A stretch of DNA of 64,000 bases, taken from IMG/VR virus record IMGVR_UViG_3300036770_005214, positions 1 to 64,000 of that record. The stretch is one strand, 5' to 3'. Below, piece after piece: positions 29,447 to 37,914 of the stretch. Every line of letters begins with the position of its first letter. The first letter of the stretch is position 1. The translations under genes were made by a program, and so were the position numbers. Below the pieces are notes generated by a model. That model did no database searches. It saw nothing but the letters and a program-made list of their open reading frames with translations, and was not told the DNA's origin. Source of the stretch: a virus.

Positions 29447-31978
29447 ATGGGACCGGAGATCGTGAAGTTTGCGACCCGAAACTACTCGGGCGAGAAAGTG
29501 GACTGCTATCTGGTCGAGGAGCGCGACCCGCCCAAGGCAGAGCCGAAGGCCGAGGTCGGTCACTTGGTCCTGGTCCTCGACCGGTCGGGCTCCATGTACG
29601 GGGACCGGATCGAAGAGGCGAAGTGGGCCATTCAGCGGGTCATCACGCTGCAAGGGTTCCTGCACGAGCAGACCCGCATCTCCTTCTATGGCTACTCTTC
29701 GGACGGAGACGTGACGGAGTATTGGCACGACTGGCCGGCGAACGACATCCTCCTGCCGCACGCGTCGACCATCCAGAGCATCCAGGCCGGCGGCCTGACC
29801 TGCGTAACGCAGGTGCTCGACGAGGTGATGCAGGGGGTTGGCGACGAGACGACGGCCATCGTGCTGCACTCCGATGGGTGGTTCAACGACCCGAGCCCGA
29901 CTGCGGAGCGCAGGGGGATTCGCAACTGGATCGAGTCGGTTCGTCCGCGCAAGAACGTCATGGTCAACACCATCGCCTACGGAGACGCCGACTTCGGCAT
30001 CCTCTCCGAGATGGCCAACGCCCTGTCGGGCCGGTGCGTCCAGACGACGGATAGCAAGGTGCTGTACGAGGTGATGCACGACACCGCGAAGCTCATTAGC
30101 GGTCGGGTGTGCCCGGTCATCGAACTGACCGACGAGGACGACTACAAGACCGCGGTCAACATCACGCAGCGCCGGGTCAACGGCTCGGCGACGGCCCTGT
30201 TCATCCGGGGCGTGGCGCCCGATGACTCCCTGCGCACCTACCACTACCGGAAGGTGACGGCGGAGGAGTACGACGCGTCCGAGGCGCATGAGGTGTTCGG
30301 GCATCCGGCCGTCTACGCGTTCGCGCGGGCGAAGCTGGCGGAGGGCTCGCTGAACGCGGCCAAGTATGCGTTGATCGCCACCCGCGACCGGGCGTTGATT
30401 GAGGCGCACGCGAAGGCGCTGACCTCGACGCAACTCCTGGCGCTGGCGCAAGACCTGGAGGGCCGTCTGTATGACGTGCAGGCGAGCGACTTCCAAGACC
30501 GGTATGGCGTGCTCGACTCTCGCATGGCGATTACGGAGATCGCAGCCCTTCTCCAGGCGAACAAGAACGCGTACCGCGTCCACCTGCACCGGTTCCTTCC
30601 GACCTACAAGCGGCGTGGTCTGCGCCGGCTGCAAGGCCACTGGGGGATGGATGGGTTCGTCCCGGCCCCGTACATCGCGACGGCGCGCCACATCCACGAC
30701 GCGTTGGAAGCGACCTTCGAGTACAACAACGAGAACGCGACCTTGAACATGACGGTGAGCATCCCCGCGGTGCTTATGGACCGCGAGACGGAAGAGGAGA
30801 TTGATTCCGTCGCCGGTCACAGCCTCGACCGCTTCTCGCTGTACCGCTCCTACACCCTGGTCGGGGACGGCAACGTGAACGTGGACGTGCTTCCGATCAC
30901 GATCAACGACAAGCGGCTGCACGCAGCCCTGGTCGCGGGCGGCGCCTTGCCCGACGAGCCCTATAACCACAAGCAACTGTACGAGATCAAGCTCCACAGC
31001 CATCCCCTTGTCCCCTTCCGGCCCATCGCAGCCCCGAGCAGCGCCGACATTGTTCGGCTGGCTTACCTGCGGGCGATCCGGTCGGTCTTCGAGGCGCTTG
31101 TGGACGACAAGGCCGTCGCATCGGTCGCGTGGACGGACGAGCAACTGGCCGAACTCAAGGCGCACCACCTGACGCGAACGCTCGGGTTCAACCCGCCGAC
31201 GGTGCTCCCGTATCAGCAGATGGCCGATGCGCTGGCGACTGGGCTTGCTGACTCGCGGGTCAGTTATGAGGTCATCGTCGGCTTGGGCGACAAGGAGGAC
31301 CCCACGAGGGCCCTGCCGGTGCTGTCGGATATGCCGAGCGCGAACGAGGTCTTCGGCCGGTACTTCACCGCCACCCGGGAGCGCCCGGACACCGCGCCTG
31401 TGGAAGGCGTCGAGTTTGACGCCGCTGGCAAGGTGAAGAAGGCGAAGCTGTCGCTGCTCCGCAAGGGGTTCGCGGGAGAGTCCAAGGCCCCGAAGGCGCT
31501 GGCCCGTCTGAAGCGGCAGCCGTTTGACGACATCTTCAACGACGTGCTGACCTTGTTCGTCGAGAACCGGGCCCCGTCGCCGGCGTGGCAGCGGCAGCTT
31601 GCGGTCGGCGAGGCCCTGGAAGCGGCTGGCGTGACCGTGACGCGGGACCTCTTCGACCTGAAAGCGCCTGACTTCGACGTGCGGCTCGCGGAGGCCACGG
31701 CGGCCGTCGAGCGGGAGATCGAACGCATGTACGACGAGAAGATCCGTCCCCTGGTGTTCTTCATCGGCTCGTCGGGCCTCGTGCCGGACGAGTGGAAGGG
31801 GGCGACCATGCTCACCGAAGAGGAGGTGTCGTCGGTGGCGCCGGGCGTCTCGGGGGGCAACTTTGTGTGGTTTGAGGACCGGGGCTTGCTCGTGACCATC
31901 CGCACGAAGGTCGCCTACTACAGCACCGAGGAAGGCCTCGCGGCGGCGAAGGCTCTCCAGGCGCCGGAGTACGTCTGA
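29447..31978 (+). CDS. vWA-domain protein
   Basis: 843 residues from ATG at 29447, with GGAGGGAAGG upstream. A von Willebrand factor A domain with an intact MIDAS (Asp-Arg-Ser-Gly-Ser-Met, residues 45-50; Thr-Cys-Val near 123; Asp-Gly-Trp near 143) fills about residues 38-215. The remaining ~600 residues have no family I recognise and are mostly alpha/beta with a helical end. vWA proteins act as metal-dependent partner-binding modules, often with an AAA+ ATPase or helicase. Its place directly after the SF2 helicase, and the second vWA protein at 39080, suggest assembly of large nucleoprotein complexes (inference). No signal peptide, so cytoplasmic. Confidence 0.8.
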   Translation: MGPEIVKFATRNYSGEKVDCYLVEERDPPKAEPKAEVGHLVLVLDRSGSMYGDRIEEAKWAIQRVITLQGFLHEQTRISFYGYSSDGDVTEYWHDWPANDILLPHASTIQSIQAGGLTCVTQVLDEVMQGVGDETTAIVLHSDGWFNDPSPTAERRGIRNWIESVRPRKNVMVNTIAYGDADFGILSEMANALSGRCVQTTDSKVLYEVMHDTAKLISGRVCPVIELTDEDDYKTAVNITQRRVNGSATALFIRGVAPDDSLRTYHYRKVTAEEYDASEAHEVFGHPAVYAFARAKLAEGSLNAAKYALIATRDRALIEAHAKALTSTQLLALAQDLEGRLYDVQASDFQDRYGVLDSRMAITEIAALLQANKNAYRVHLHRFLPTYKRRGLRRLQGHWGMDGFVPAPYIATARHIHDALEATFEYNNENATLNMTVSIPAVLMDRETEEEIDSVAGHSLDRFSLYRSYTLVGDGNVNVDVLPITINDKRLHAALVAGGALPDEPYNHKQLYEIKLHSHPLVPFRPIAAPSSADIVRLAYLRAIRSVFEALVDDKAVASVAWTDEQLAELKAHHLTRTLGFNPPTVLPYQQMADALATGLADSRVSYEVIVGLGDKEDPTRALPVLSDMPSANEVFGRYFTATRERPDTAPVEGVEFDAAGKVKKAKLSLLRKGFAGESKAPKALARLKRQPFDDIFNDVLTLFVENRAPSPAWQRQLAVGEALEAAGVTVTRDLFDLKAPDFDVRLAEATAAVEREIERMYDEKIRPLVFFIGSSGLVPDEWKGATMLTEEEVSSVAPGVSGGNFVWFEDRGLLVTIRTKVAYYSTEEGLAAAKALQAPEYV

Positions 31979-32733
31979 TGCCTCGCCGCTCCTCTTGGAT
32001 TCGGGAGTCGACCCGCTTCGCGATCTACCTGCGAGACGAGTTGACGTGTGTCTGGTGTGGGCGGACCCACGACGAAGGGATCACGCTCACCCTCGACCAC
32101 ATCGAGAACCGAAGCGAGGGGGGCGGCAACGAGTGGGACAACATCGTGACCGCGTGTTGGCGCTGCAACAGCCAGCACGTCGGTCAGAAGGGTACGCGGA
32201 CGAAAGAGGTGCGGAGGCGGCTGGAACGCTCCCGCGCCCGCAACGCGCAGGCGGACGCCTACCGGGTCGCGGCCCGCATCGTGACGTCACAAGCGGTCGG
32301 GTGGGTATCGGAGATCAAGCGACGCTCGCTCATGGCGAGAGGGGAGGAAGGCGTGACGTGGCAGCAGGTCGTGAACATCACGAAGGGTGCGAAGTACGAC
32401 GTGTACGTCGGAAGGCCCGGCAAGGGGCAAGACGGGTACTTCGGGAACCCAGTCGAGCTACGCAAGCCCTGCCCCGTGTGCGGCGGTACGCACTGGACGC
32501 GGAGCGACACAATCGGGTGCTTCGAGGTCCACGCCCGCGCCCGTGGCGAGCGCGACCCCGAGTACCGCGCCCGGGTCGCCGACCTGCACGACAAGGTGCT
32601 CGGGTGTTTCTGCTCCCCGGCGCCCTGCCACGGCGAGGTGCTGCTACGTCTCGCGCAAGAGTGGGAGGGCGAGCGGCAGACGGCCCGTGCGGAAGCGGCG
32701 GGCATCTACTACGACGAGACAATCCCCTTCTAG
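31978..32733 (+). CDS. HNH endonuclease-DUF4326 fusion
   Basis: 251 residues; ATG at 31978 shares its A with the upstream stop (TGATG). The first ~100 residues are an HNH nuclease: Cys-Val-Trp-Cys-Gly, Leu-Asp-His-Ile-Glu-Asn-Arg, Asn-Ile-Val-Thr-Ala-Cys-Trp-Arg-Cys-Asn. The last ~115 residues carry Tyr-Asp-Val-Tyr-Val-Gly-Arg-Pro...Tyr-Phe-Gly-Asn-Pro and end with Leu-Gly-Cys-Phe-Cys-Ser-Pro-Ala-Pro-Cys-His-Gly-Glu-Val-Leu, the DUF4326 signature. DUF4326 function is unknown. The fusion couples DNA cleavage with a DUF of possible nucleotide- or metal-linked chemistry (inference). A homing nuclease is possible but the operon context argues for a phage function. Confidence 0.78.
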   Translation: MPRRSSWIRESTRFAIYLRDELTCVWCGRTHDEGITLTLDHIENRSEGGGNEWDNIVTACWRCNSQHVGQKGTRTKEVRRRLERSRARNAQADAYRVAARIVTSQAVGWVSEIKRRSLMARGEEGVTWQQVVNITKGAKYDVYVGRPGKGQDGYFGNPVELRKPCPVCGGTHWTRSDTIGCFEVHARARGERDPEYRARVADLHDKVLGCFCSPAPCHGEVLLRLAQEWEGERQTARAEAAGIYYDETIPF

Positions 32734-32736
32734 GGG

Positions 32737-32765
32737 TTGCGCAGGCGTGCCCCCTGGGCTACGAG
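32737..32765 (+). promoter_or_regulatory. Spacer-palindrome promoter, methyltransferase
   Basis: TTGCGC, 17 nt ending TGCCC-CCT-GGGC, TACGAG, 21 nt before the ATG at 32787. Confidence 0.75.
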
Positions 32766-32786
32766 GCGAGCAGATGAGGTGGTCCG

Positions 32787-33827
32787 ATGGCACGGCGAAA
32801 GAAACCAGTGGAGGGGCAGGTTGCGCTTCCATTCAGCAGCCCGCCCGTCCCGGCGCCGCCCGCGGTAGAGGCTGTGAGTGAGTCGGGGGGCACACTCATG
32901 GGGCAACGGGACGAGAGCGGCACGACGCCGTTTGTGGACTCCCCCTCTACACCGCGGACGCCCCCACGGCCATTGATCAAGTGGATCGGCGGCAAGGTCG
33001 CGCTCGCATCGCCCATCGTCGACTGGTACGCGGCCCGCTCGGACGGTACGCCGATCACCTGGGTCGAGCCGTTCTTCGGCGCCGGCTCGGTGTACGCGGA
33101 AGCGTGGGCCCGGCTCCCCATCGTCGCGGCCAGTGTCAGCGACGGCTCGCCCGAGTTGGCGAACCTGTGGACCTATGTCAAGAACGCCCCGCTGACGCTC
33201 GCGGCCGAGTACGAGGGCTGGCGGCTGCGTCAGGAGGCAGCAGACCCGGCGACGCTGGGCGAGGCGGTGTTCTATGAGGCCCGCGATCGGGCGCAGGGCG
33301 ACACGGTAGAGGCCGCGGGCGCGTTCCTGTTCGTGAACCGCACCAGCTTCAACGGGCTGTGGCGCGTCAACAAGAAAGGCAAGGCCAACCCGTCCTGGGG
33401 GAAGCGGTACGCCCCGAAGATCGTGGCGCTGGCCGACTGGATTCCCCTGTTCTCCGGGTTCACTCTGGTCGGGAACCAGACTTGGAGGCCGCTCCCGCCG
33501 GCGGCGATGAAGCCGCTACCGGGACGGGGGCAGACCTTTGTGTACTGCGACCCGCCTTACCCGGGCACCTATGACCTGTATGTGCCCGAGCGCCTGGACC
33601 ACGCCGCCCTGGCGCGATGGGTGGCGGAGCTTGGCACCCATCGGGGCATCGTCGCCGCCATCTCGGGCACCGACTCGGAAGCCGAGCACGCCATCTATGG
33701 GGCCGCGGGCCTCGTGCCAGAGCCCATCGGCGAGTATCACCGCCGCTGCGGGCGCACGGCGCAGAGCCGCATCCGAGTCGTCGAGACGTTGTGGACACTA
33801 CCGCGGAGGGAAGGATGGTCGAGCTAA
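32787..33827 (+). CDS. D12-class DNA adenine methyltransferase
   Basis: 346 residues from ATG at 32787. After a ~55-residue Pro-rich N-terminus come Ile-Lys-Trp-Ile-Gly-Gly-Lys (N-terminal motif of Dam/D12 enzymes), Glu-Pro-Phe-Phe-Gly-Ala-Gly-Ser-Val (AdoMet-binding motif I), Asn-Arg-Thr-Ser-Phe-Asn-Gly-Leu-Trp-Arg and Asp-Pro-Pro-Tyr (motif IV, catalytic). This is a complete N6-adenine methyltransferase of the Dam type. No cognate endonuclease is adjacent, so it probably protects phage DNA from restriction or marks it (inference). Its end overlaps the start of the next helicase by 13 nt. Confidence 0.87.
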   Translation: MARRKKPVEGQVALPFSSPPVPAPPAVEAVSESGGTLMGQRDESGTTPFVDSPSTPRTPPRPLIKWIGGKVALASPIVDWYAARSDGTPITWVEPFFGAGSVYAEAWARLPIVAASVSDGSPELANLWTYVKNAPLTLAAEYEGWRLRQEAADPATLGEAVFYEARDRAQGDTVEAAGAFLFVNRTSFNGLWRVNKKGKANPSWGKRYAPKIVALADWIPLFSGFTLVGNQTWRPLPPAAMKPLPGRGQTFVYCDPPYPGTYDLYVPERLDHAALARWVAELGTHRGIVAAISGTDSEAEHAIYGAAGLVPEPIGEYHRRCGRTAQSRIRVVETLWTLPRREGWSS

Positions 33828-35173
33828 CGGAGGAGCAAGAGGCAGCAGTGGTGGAGATCATGTCCTGGGAAGGGGACGACTTCATCCTGGCGGGCGCAGC
33901 AGGGACCGGAAAGACGACCATCATGCGCGAGGTCGCCGACCGTATGTCAGCGGGCCGGTCGGGGGCGGTTCATCTTCTCGCCCCGACCAACCAAGCGGCC
34001 CGCCGGCTGGCGAAGCTGACGGGGTATGAGACGCTGACGATCCACAAGCTCATCTATGGCAAGCCCGAGGAGCTTCCGAACGGCTCGCTCGTGTTCCCTC
34101 CGCCTCGCCTGACGGAGGACTACGACCCGGCGGCGACCTACATCGTGGACGAGGCGTCGATGGTCGGGAAGCGGCTCGGCGAAGACTTGCGCTCCATCGT
34201 GTCGGGCTTGATCGTGTGGGTCGGCGACCAGGAGCAGTTGAAGCCGGTAGAGGAGACGCCCTACGTCGACCTGCTACGGGCGAACTTCACGCTCGGCACG
34301 GTCCACCGGCAGGCGAAGGGGTCGAAGACGTTGGCCATCGCGACGGAAGTGCGCGCCTTCTCGGCGAACACGCCGCCGGTCCCCCGGCAAGCCTCCCTGT
34401 GGGCGCTGACGCAGCGGCATGGCGTGTCGATGATGGCGTCGGGGAGCGTGACGGCGGCGGCGCAGCGGCTCTTGCACCTGCACCAGAACCCCGACTCGCA
34501 AAGCTCGGTCATCCTCGCGTGGCGCAACGCGGTCCGGCGGGCGACCAACGCGGAGTATCGGCGCATCTGCGCGGCCTCGACGCCGCTGCACCCGGGTGAG
34601 CGGCTGGTGGTGCAGAACAACCACTACAGCGAGGGCTACCTGAATGGGGACGTGCTCCGCGTCCGGCAGGTGGAGTGGCGCGACACGCCGGCATGGCTCG
34701 CGGACTTGCTGGGCCGCCGCATGGCCACCTTCTATGTCGAGGGCGACGACAAGCCGCTCTACACGACGGACTGGCTCTTGCACGGTACGCCGGGCTCGCT
34801 CGAAGAGAAGGACAAGATCGCGGGCGTCGTCTACCCGCCGGGCCTGTCGCGGCGCGACTATATGCAGGCCATCGCGATGGCCCGGGACCGCGCCAAGACG
34901 ATGTATGGCAGCGAGCAGGCGACCCAGGAACAGCTAGACAACCTGGAGAAGATCAATCGCGGCCTGTCGCGGATGCTGTACGTTGACTACGCCTACTGTA
35001 TGACCGTCCACCGCTTCCAGGGTAGCCAAGCGCACACGGTCGTGCTCGTGTGGGAGCAGGAGTGGATGTGGACGGGGAAGAAGGCGCCGCCCGACCGCCG
35101 AGACGACACGCGGCGGTGGCTCTACACCGCCCTGACGCGCGCCGAGAAAGACGTGTTCGTCGTGCAGTTGTGA
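33815..35173 (+). CDS. RecD/Dda-like SF1 helicase
   Basis: 452 residues from ATG at 33815, with GGAGGGAAGG upstream inside the methyltransferase gene. Motifs are Leu-Ala-Gly-Ala-Ala-Gly-Thr-Gly-Lys-Thr-Thr (Walker A, about residue 25), Ala-Pro-Thr-Asn-Gln-Ala-Ala (Ia), Ile-Val-Asp-Glu-Ala-Ser-Met (II), Val-Gly-Asp-Gln-Glu-Gln-Leu-Lys-Pro-Val (III), Thr-Val-His-Arg-Phe-Gln-Gly-Ser-Gln (V) and Tyr-Thr-Ala-Leu-Thr-Arg-Ala (VI). This is the 5'-3' SF1B helicase type of T4 Dda and RecD2. It is likely to act at stalled forks or in recombination. Its stop overlaps a small zinc-ribbon gene. Confidence 0.87.
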   Translation: MVELTEEQEAAVVEIMSWEGDDFILAGAAGTGKTTIMREVADRMSAGRSGAVHLLAPTNQAARRLAKLTGYETLTIHKLIYGKPEELPNGSLVFPPPRLTEDYDPAATYIVDEASMVGKRLGEDLRSIVSGLIVWVGDQEQLKPVEETPYVDLLRANFTLGTVHRQAKGSKTLAIATEVRAFSANTPPVPRQASLWALTQRHGVSMMASGSVTAAAQRLLHLHQNPDSQSSVILAWRNAVRRATNAEYRRICAASTPLHPGERLVVQNNHYSEGYLNGDVLRVRQVEWRDTPAWLADLLGRRMATFYVEGDDKPLYTTDWLLHGTPGSLEEKDKIAGVVYPPGLSRRDYMQAIAMARDRAKTMYGSEQATQEQLDNLEKINRGLSRMLYVDYAYCMTVHRFQGSQAHTVVLVWEQEWMWTGKKAPPDRRDDTRRWLYTALTRAEKDVFVVQL

Positions 35174-35397
35174 GGTGGCCCAATGGCATCCGAGCAACCT
35201 GTGTTCTGTGCGGAACCCCAGTCTGCTACACCGGACGCGAGCCCGGTGGCATGGTCGTGCTGGTGCCTCGCTGCGGTTCGTGCCGTTCCTTCCGTCCGCT
35301 ACTTCACGGTGGTGAGCGAACCGGGGTCGAGGAGGCTTCACGCCGTCGCGACGCCTGGGTGCGCCTCCACGCTGCCATCGAGTACACCGCCCCCTGA
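35170..35397 (+). CDS. Zinc-ribbon small protein
   Basis: 75 residues from GTG at 35170, overlapping the helicase stop by GTGA. Cys-Val-Leu-Cys-Gly (about residue 11-15) and Cys-Gly-Ser-Cys-Arg (about 35-39) form a four-cysteine ribbon. The remainder is Arg-rich. A competing frame from ATG 35183 lacks such structure and is rejected. A nucleic-acid-binding helper of the helicase is plausible. Confidence 0.6.
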   Translation: MRWPNGIRATCVLCGTPVCYTGREPGGMVVLVPRCGSCRSFRPLLHGGERTGVEEASRRRDAWVRLHAAIEYTAP

Positions 35398-35422
35398 TCT
35401 CTCCCACCCGGTACAACCTCGC

Positions 35423-35451
35423 TCGCCCTTGTGAGCCCTCCGGGTTACACG
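35423..35451 (+). promoter_or_regulatory. Spacer-palindrome promoter, weak -35
   Basis: TCGCCC (poor -35), 17 nt ending GAGCCC-TCC-GGGT, TACACG, 19 nt upstream of the ATG at 35471. Confidence 0.6.
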
Positions 35452-35470
35452 GTGGCCGGAGGATGGACCG

Positions 35471-36976
35471 ATGCCGGACTTTCAAGTCAAGCTGGTGGCG
35501 CCGAACGACAACCACATGCGCCAGTTGCGTTTCGCGATCAGCGGCAGCACGGGCAACGTGAAGGAAGGGGACAGCGGCGGCTACCAGACCGCGGCGAATG
35601 ACGCCAACGCGCAACAGAAGCTAGAACTGGCGTTGCTCCAGTTTCATAGCCAGTTGGCCCGGCTCACCGTCTGGCGCTCCTTCGGAACAGGCAACGGGGA
35701 ACTGCTCGATCTGGACGAGATGATTCGGACCTCCGCCCCCGGCACCTTGCCTCCCGTCCAAGTCCCCGTGCAGACCGCACCGAAGCTGGTCCCGACGCCG
35801 GGCCTGACGCCGGGCGAGATGATTCCACGGTACAACCCGGACGGGGGCATCTTCGCCTATGAGGGCGTGGACGAGGACGGCAAGACGTTCGCGTACCAAG
35901 TCAAGCAACTCAAGCCCGCGAACATCCGCATCGTGGAGTGGCCGGCGAAGCCCATCCCATTCCGCGAACAGCCCGGCAACGCCTACGATCTCATCCGGCT
36001 GCGCAAGACGAGCAACGACGAGCGCCTGAGGATCGACCTGCGCAAGCCCGGCCCGCATCGCGTCGTCGTGCGCATGGGGGATATGACCGCCGGAACGGGC
36101 CGGCACTACCGCGTCCAGTACGACCCGACGCAGCCGGCGGACCAGCGGTACGGGACCATGACGACGGACGCCTCGGGGGGTCTGACGGTGGTCGCCCGGT
36201 CCTCCAACTATGAGGCGGCGGTGTGGGCCATCGGCGTGTACGAGCGGGCGCAGCGCACCGGCTGGGAGCAGTGGGTCGAGAAGCAGTACGGGGCGGCGAT
36301 CAACCCGAACGGCCCGACGACCAGCGTCGCGACCGACCCCCAGACCCTTCAACCGGTCGGAATCCCCTCTCCTCTTCAGCCCCTTCACTCGGTCCCGCAG
36401 ATCTCCGCATCGGACGTAAACCCCGGTGACCCGACGCACGAGCCCAGCATCCGCCCGCCGATCGAAACGGGTGACCCATCCAACAAGCCCGACCTGCTCA
36501 CGCCCGAGATCGCCCTACTCAAGGGAAGGAACAGGGCCCTAGAGCAGCAGATCGAACAGATGGCAAAGCAGGTGGAGATCCCTGGCCCCGGCGTGGCGGC
36601 GGAGCTTGCTCGGGCTCGGTCTGACCTCAAGCTCCTTCGGTCGGGGCTGGAGGGTCTGGTGGGCGCGTCGCCGACGGCGAGCATCCATGACCTCGCCTCG
36701 CAGGTGTTCTTCCGGCTGCGCGAGCAGACGAACGAGTTGGCGGCATGGCGGCAGATCCGGGAGACCTTCCCGGCAGACCTCACCGATGCGGAGGTTATCG
36801 AGGCGGCCGTGTGGGCGGTCGACGCGGCCCGCAAGGCAAAGGAAGCGCAGCCGGCGGAAGGGAAGCGCACGGGCAGCCGTCGGAAGCGGGCCGAGCCGCA
36901 GACGCTCCCCGACCCGCTCCCCTTGCCGGTGGCGGAGGAGGAGGTGGGCGTTCTGCCCTCCGTGGAGGGGGCGTGA
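35471..36976 (+). CDS. Hypothetical protein with coiled coil
   Basis: 501 residues from ATG at 35471, with GGAGGATGG upstream. The N-terminal ~90 residues and the region 110-280 appear to be two beta-rich domains joined by a Pro-rich linker. A second Pro/Ser-rich linker (about 285-340) leads to a coiled coil (about 345-405, heptads with Leu/Ile and Glu/Gln), and the tail is basic then acidic. No family is recognised. It overlaps the Cas4-like nuclease gene (GTGA) and shares its promoter, so it probably works with the nuclease/MoxR/vWA set downstream. Confidence 0.65.
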   Translation: MPDFQVKLVAPNDNHMRQLRFAISGSTGNVKEGDSGGYQTAANDANAQQKLELALLQFHSQLARLTVWRSFGTGNGELLDLDEMIRTSAPGTLPPVQVPVQTAPKLVPTPGLTPGEMIPRYNPDGGIFAYEGVDEDGKTFAYQVKQLKPANIRIVEWPAKPIPFREQPGNAYDLIRLRKTSNDERLRIDLRKPGPHRVVVRMGDMTAGTGRHYRVQYDPTQPADQRYGTMTTDASGGLTVVARSSNYEAAVWAIGVYERAQRTGWEQWVEKQYGAAINPNGPTTSVATDPQTLQPVGIPSPLQPLHSVPQISASDVNPGDPTHEPSIRPPIETGDPSNKPDLLTPEIALLKGRNRALEQQIEQMAKQVEIPGPGVAAELARARSDLKLLRSGLEGLVGASPTASIHDLASQVFFRLREQTNELAAWRQIRETFPADLTDAEVIEAAVWAVDAARKAKEAQPAEGKRTGSRRKRAEPQTLPDPLPLPVAEEEVGVLPSVEGA

Positions 36977-37914
36977 TCTTCAACGCCGAGGCGCTTCAGA
37001 CTGCGCGGTCGGCGGAGGACGACACGCGGGCCCGGCCTGTCGAGCCGTCCTTCGAGCCGCGGGGCTTGTTGCTCATCGACACGGGTCCGTCCCGCGCCGG
37101 TGCGCACCAGATGGAGACGTTTGAGATCTGCCCCCGCATGTTCCGCCTCATTCAAGAGGCGCGTTCGGAGGTGCAGGTCGCGGGGCAGTTGCCGGCCACC
37201 TTCTACCTCGACCGGGGCTCGCTGGTTCACATCGGGCTCGCGCACTACCACGCCCAGCGGGCCATCCGGGAGCAAGGGGTTGTCCGGGTGGGCGACGATC
37301 AGGTGCGCGACCCGGCAGCGATGTACGACCCCCTGGAAGCGGTCCACGTCGCGGCGCACGCGAGCACCGAGCGCAAGGCCACGCTCCGCGAGAGCGAGAT
37401 GCTGGTGCGGCGGTATATCGAGTGGTCGGAAGGGGCTGGGCCTATCCCGTGGCAGGTGCTCGGCATCGAGGTGGAGCTAGGCATCATGCTGACGCCGAGC
37501 GAGCTATACACGGCGCGGGTCGATATGCTGGTCCGCGACCGCACAACGGGGCGAATCCTGGTGGTTGACCACAAGACCGCCTACAACCCCGCGGACGCGC
37601 CAACGATGTACGGGCACTCGTGGCAGATGCTCGGCATCCAGGAGATCGGGCGGGAGCGGTTCGGCGACAAGTGGGGCGGGGTCGTGCTCAACTGCATCGC
37701 GTCGTCTCGCGAGCCGAAGAAGCTGGTCGTGCGGGCGCCGCCCTCGGTGGCCCCGGTCCTCGCAGGTCGGTGGCGCGAGATGGCCATCGCCCGGCGTGCA
37801 GAGTTGCGGGCCGCGCAAGCGGCGGACCTCGCGGACGTCCCCTTTCGCCTGTCGTCGTGTTGGCGGCCTCGCGAGGGTCTGTGTCCTGTCTACAAGGCAT
37901 GTGGTGTGCGATGA
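36973..37914 (+). CDS. Cas4/RecB-like PD-(D/E)XK nuclease
   Basis: 313 residues from GTG at 36973 (GTGA overlap). The core motif is Ala-Arg-Val-Asp-Met-Leu...Ile-Leu-Val-Val-Asp-His-Lys-Thr (about residues 178-199), with an upstream Glu-Val-Glu and a later Gln-Met-Leu-Gly. One Cys in Ile-Cys-Pro-Arg-Met-Phe near residue 54 and three C-terminal cysteines (Ser-Cys-Trp, Leu-Cys-Pro, Ala-Cys-Gly) match the iron-sulphur arrangement of Cas4/AddB/Dna2 nucleases. Such enzymes resect DNA ends. Directly followed (ATGA overlap) by a RavA-like ATPase, an unusual pairing. No Cas1/Cas2 or CRISPR array is nearby, so it is not an adaptation gene here. Confidence 0.8.
   Translation: MIFNAEALQTARSAEDDTRARPVEPSFEPRGLLLIDTGPSRAGAHQMETFEICPRMFRLIQEARSEVQVAGQLPATFYLDRGSLVHIGLAHYHAQRAIREQGVVRVGDDQVRDPAAMYDPLEAVHVAAHASTERKATLRESEMLVRRYIEWSEGAGPIPWQVLGIEVELGIMLTPSELYTARVDMLVRDRTTGRILVVDHKTAYNPADAPTMYGHSWQMLGIQEIGRERFGDKWGGVVLNCIASSREPKKLVVRAPPSVAPVLAGRWREMAIARRAELRAAQAADLADVPFRLSSCWRPREGLCPVYKACGVR

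Noticed and set aside
28517-31168. Long minus-strand frame opposite the helicase and vWA genes
   Set aside because: A GC-rich antisense shadow with Arg/Val/Leu-biased composition, no motifs and no ribosome-binding site.
35183-35434. Alternative small gene after the RecD-like helicase
   Set aside because: Overlaps the four-cysteine frame starting at 35170, which has stop/start coupling and a zinc-ribbon pattern.
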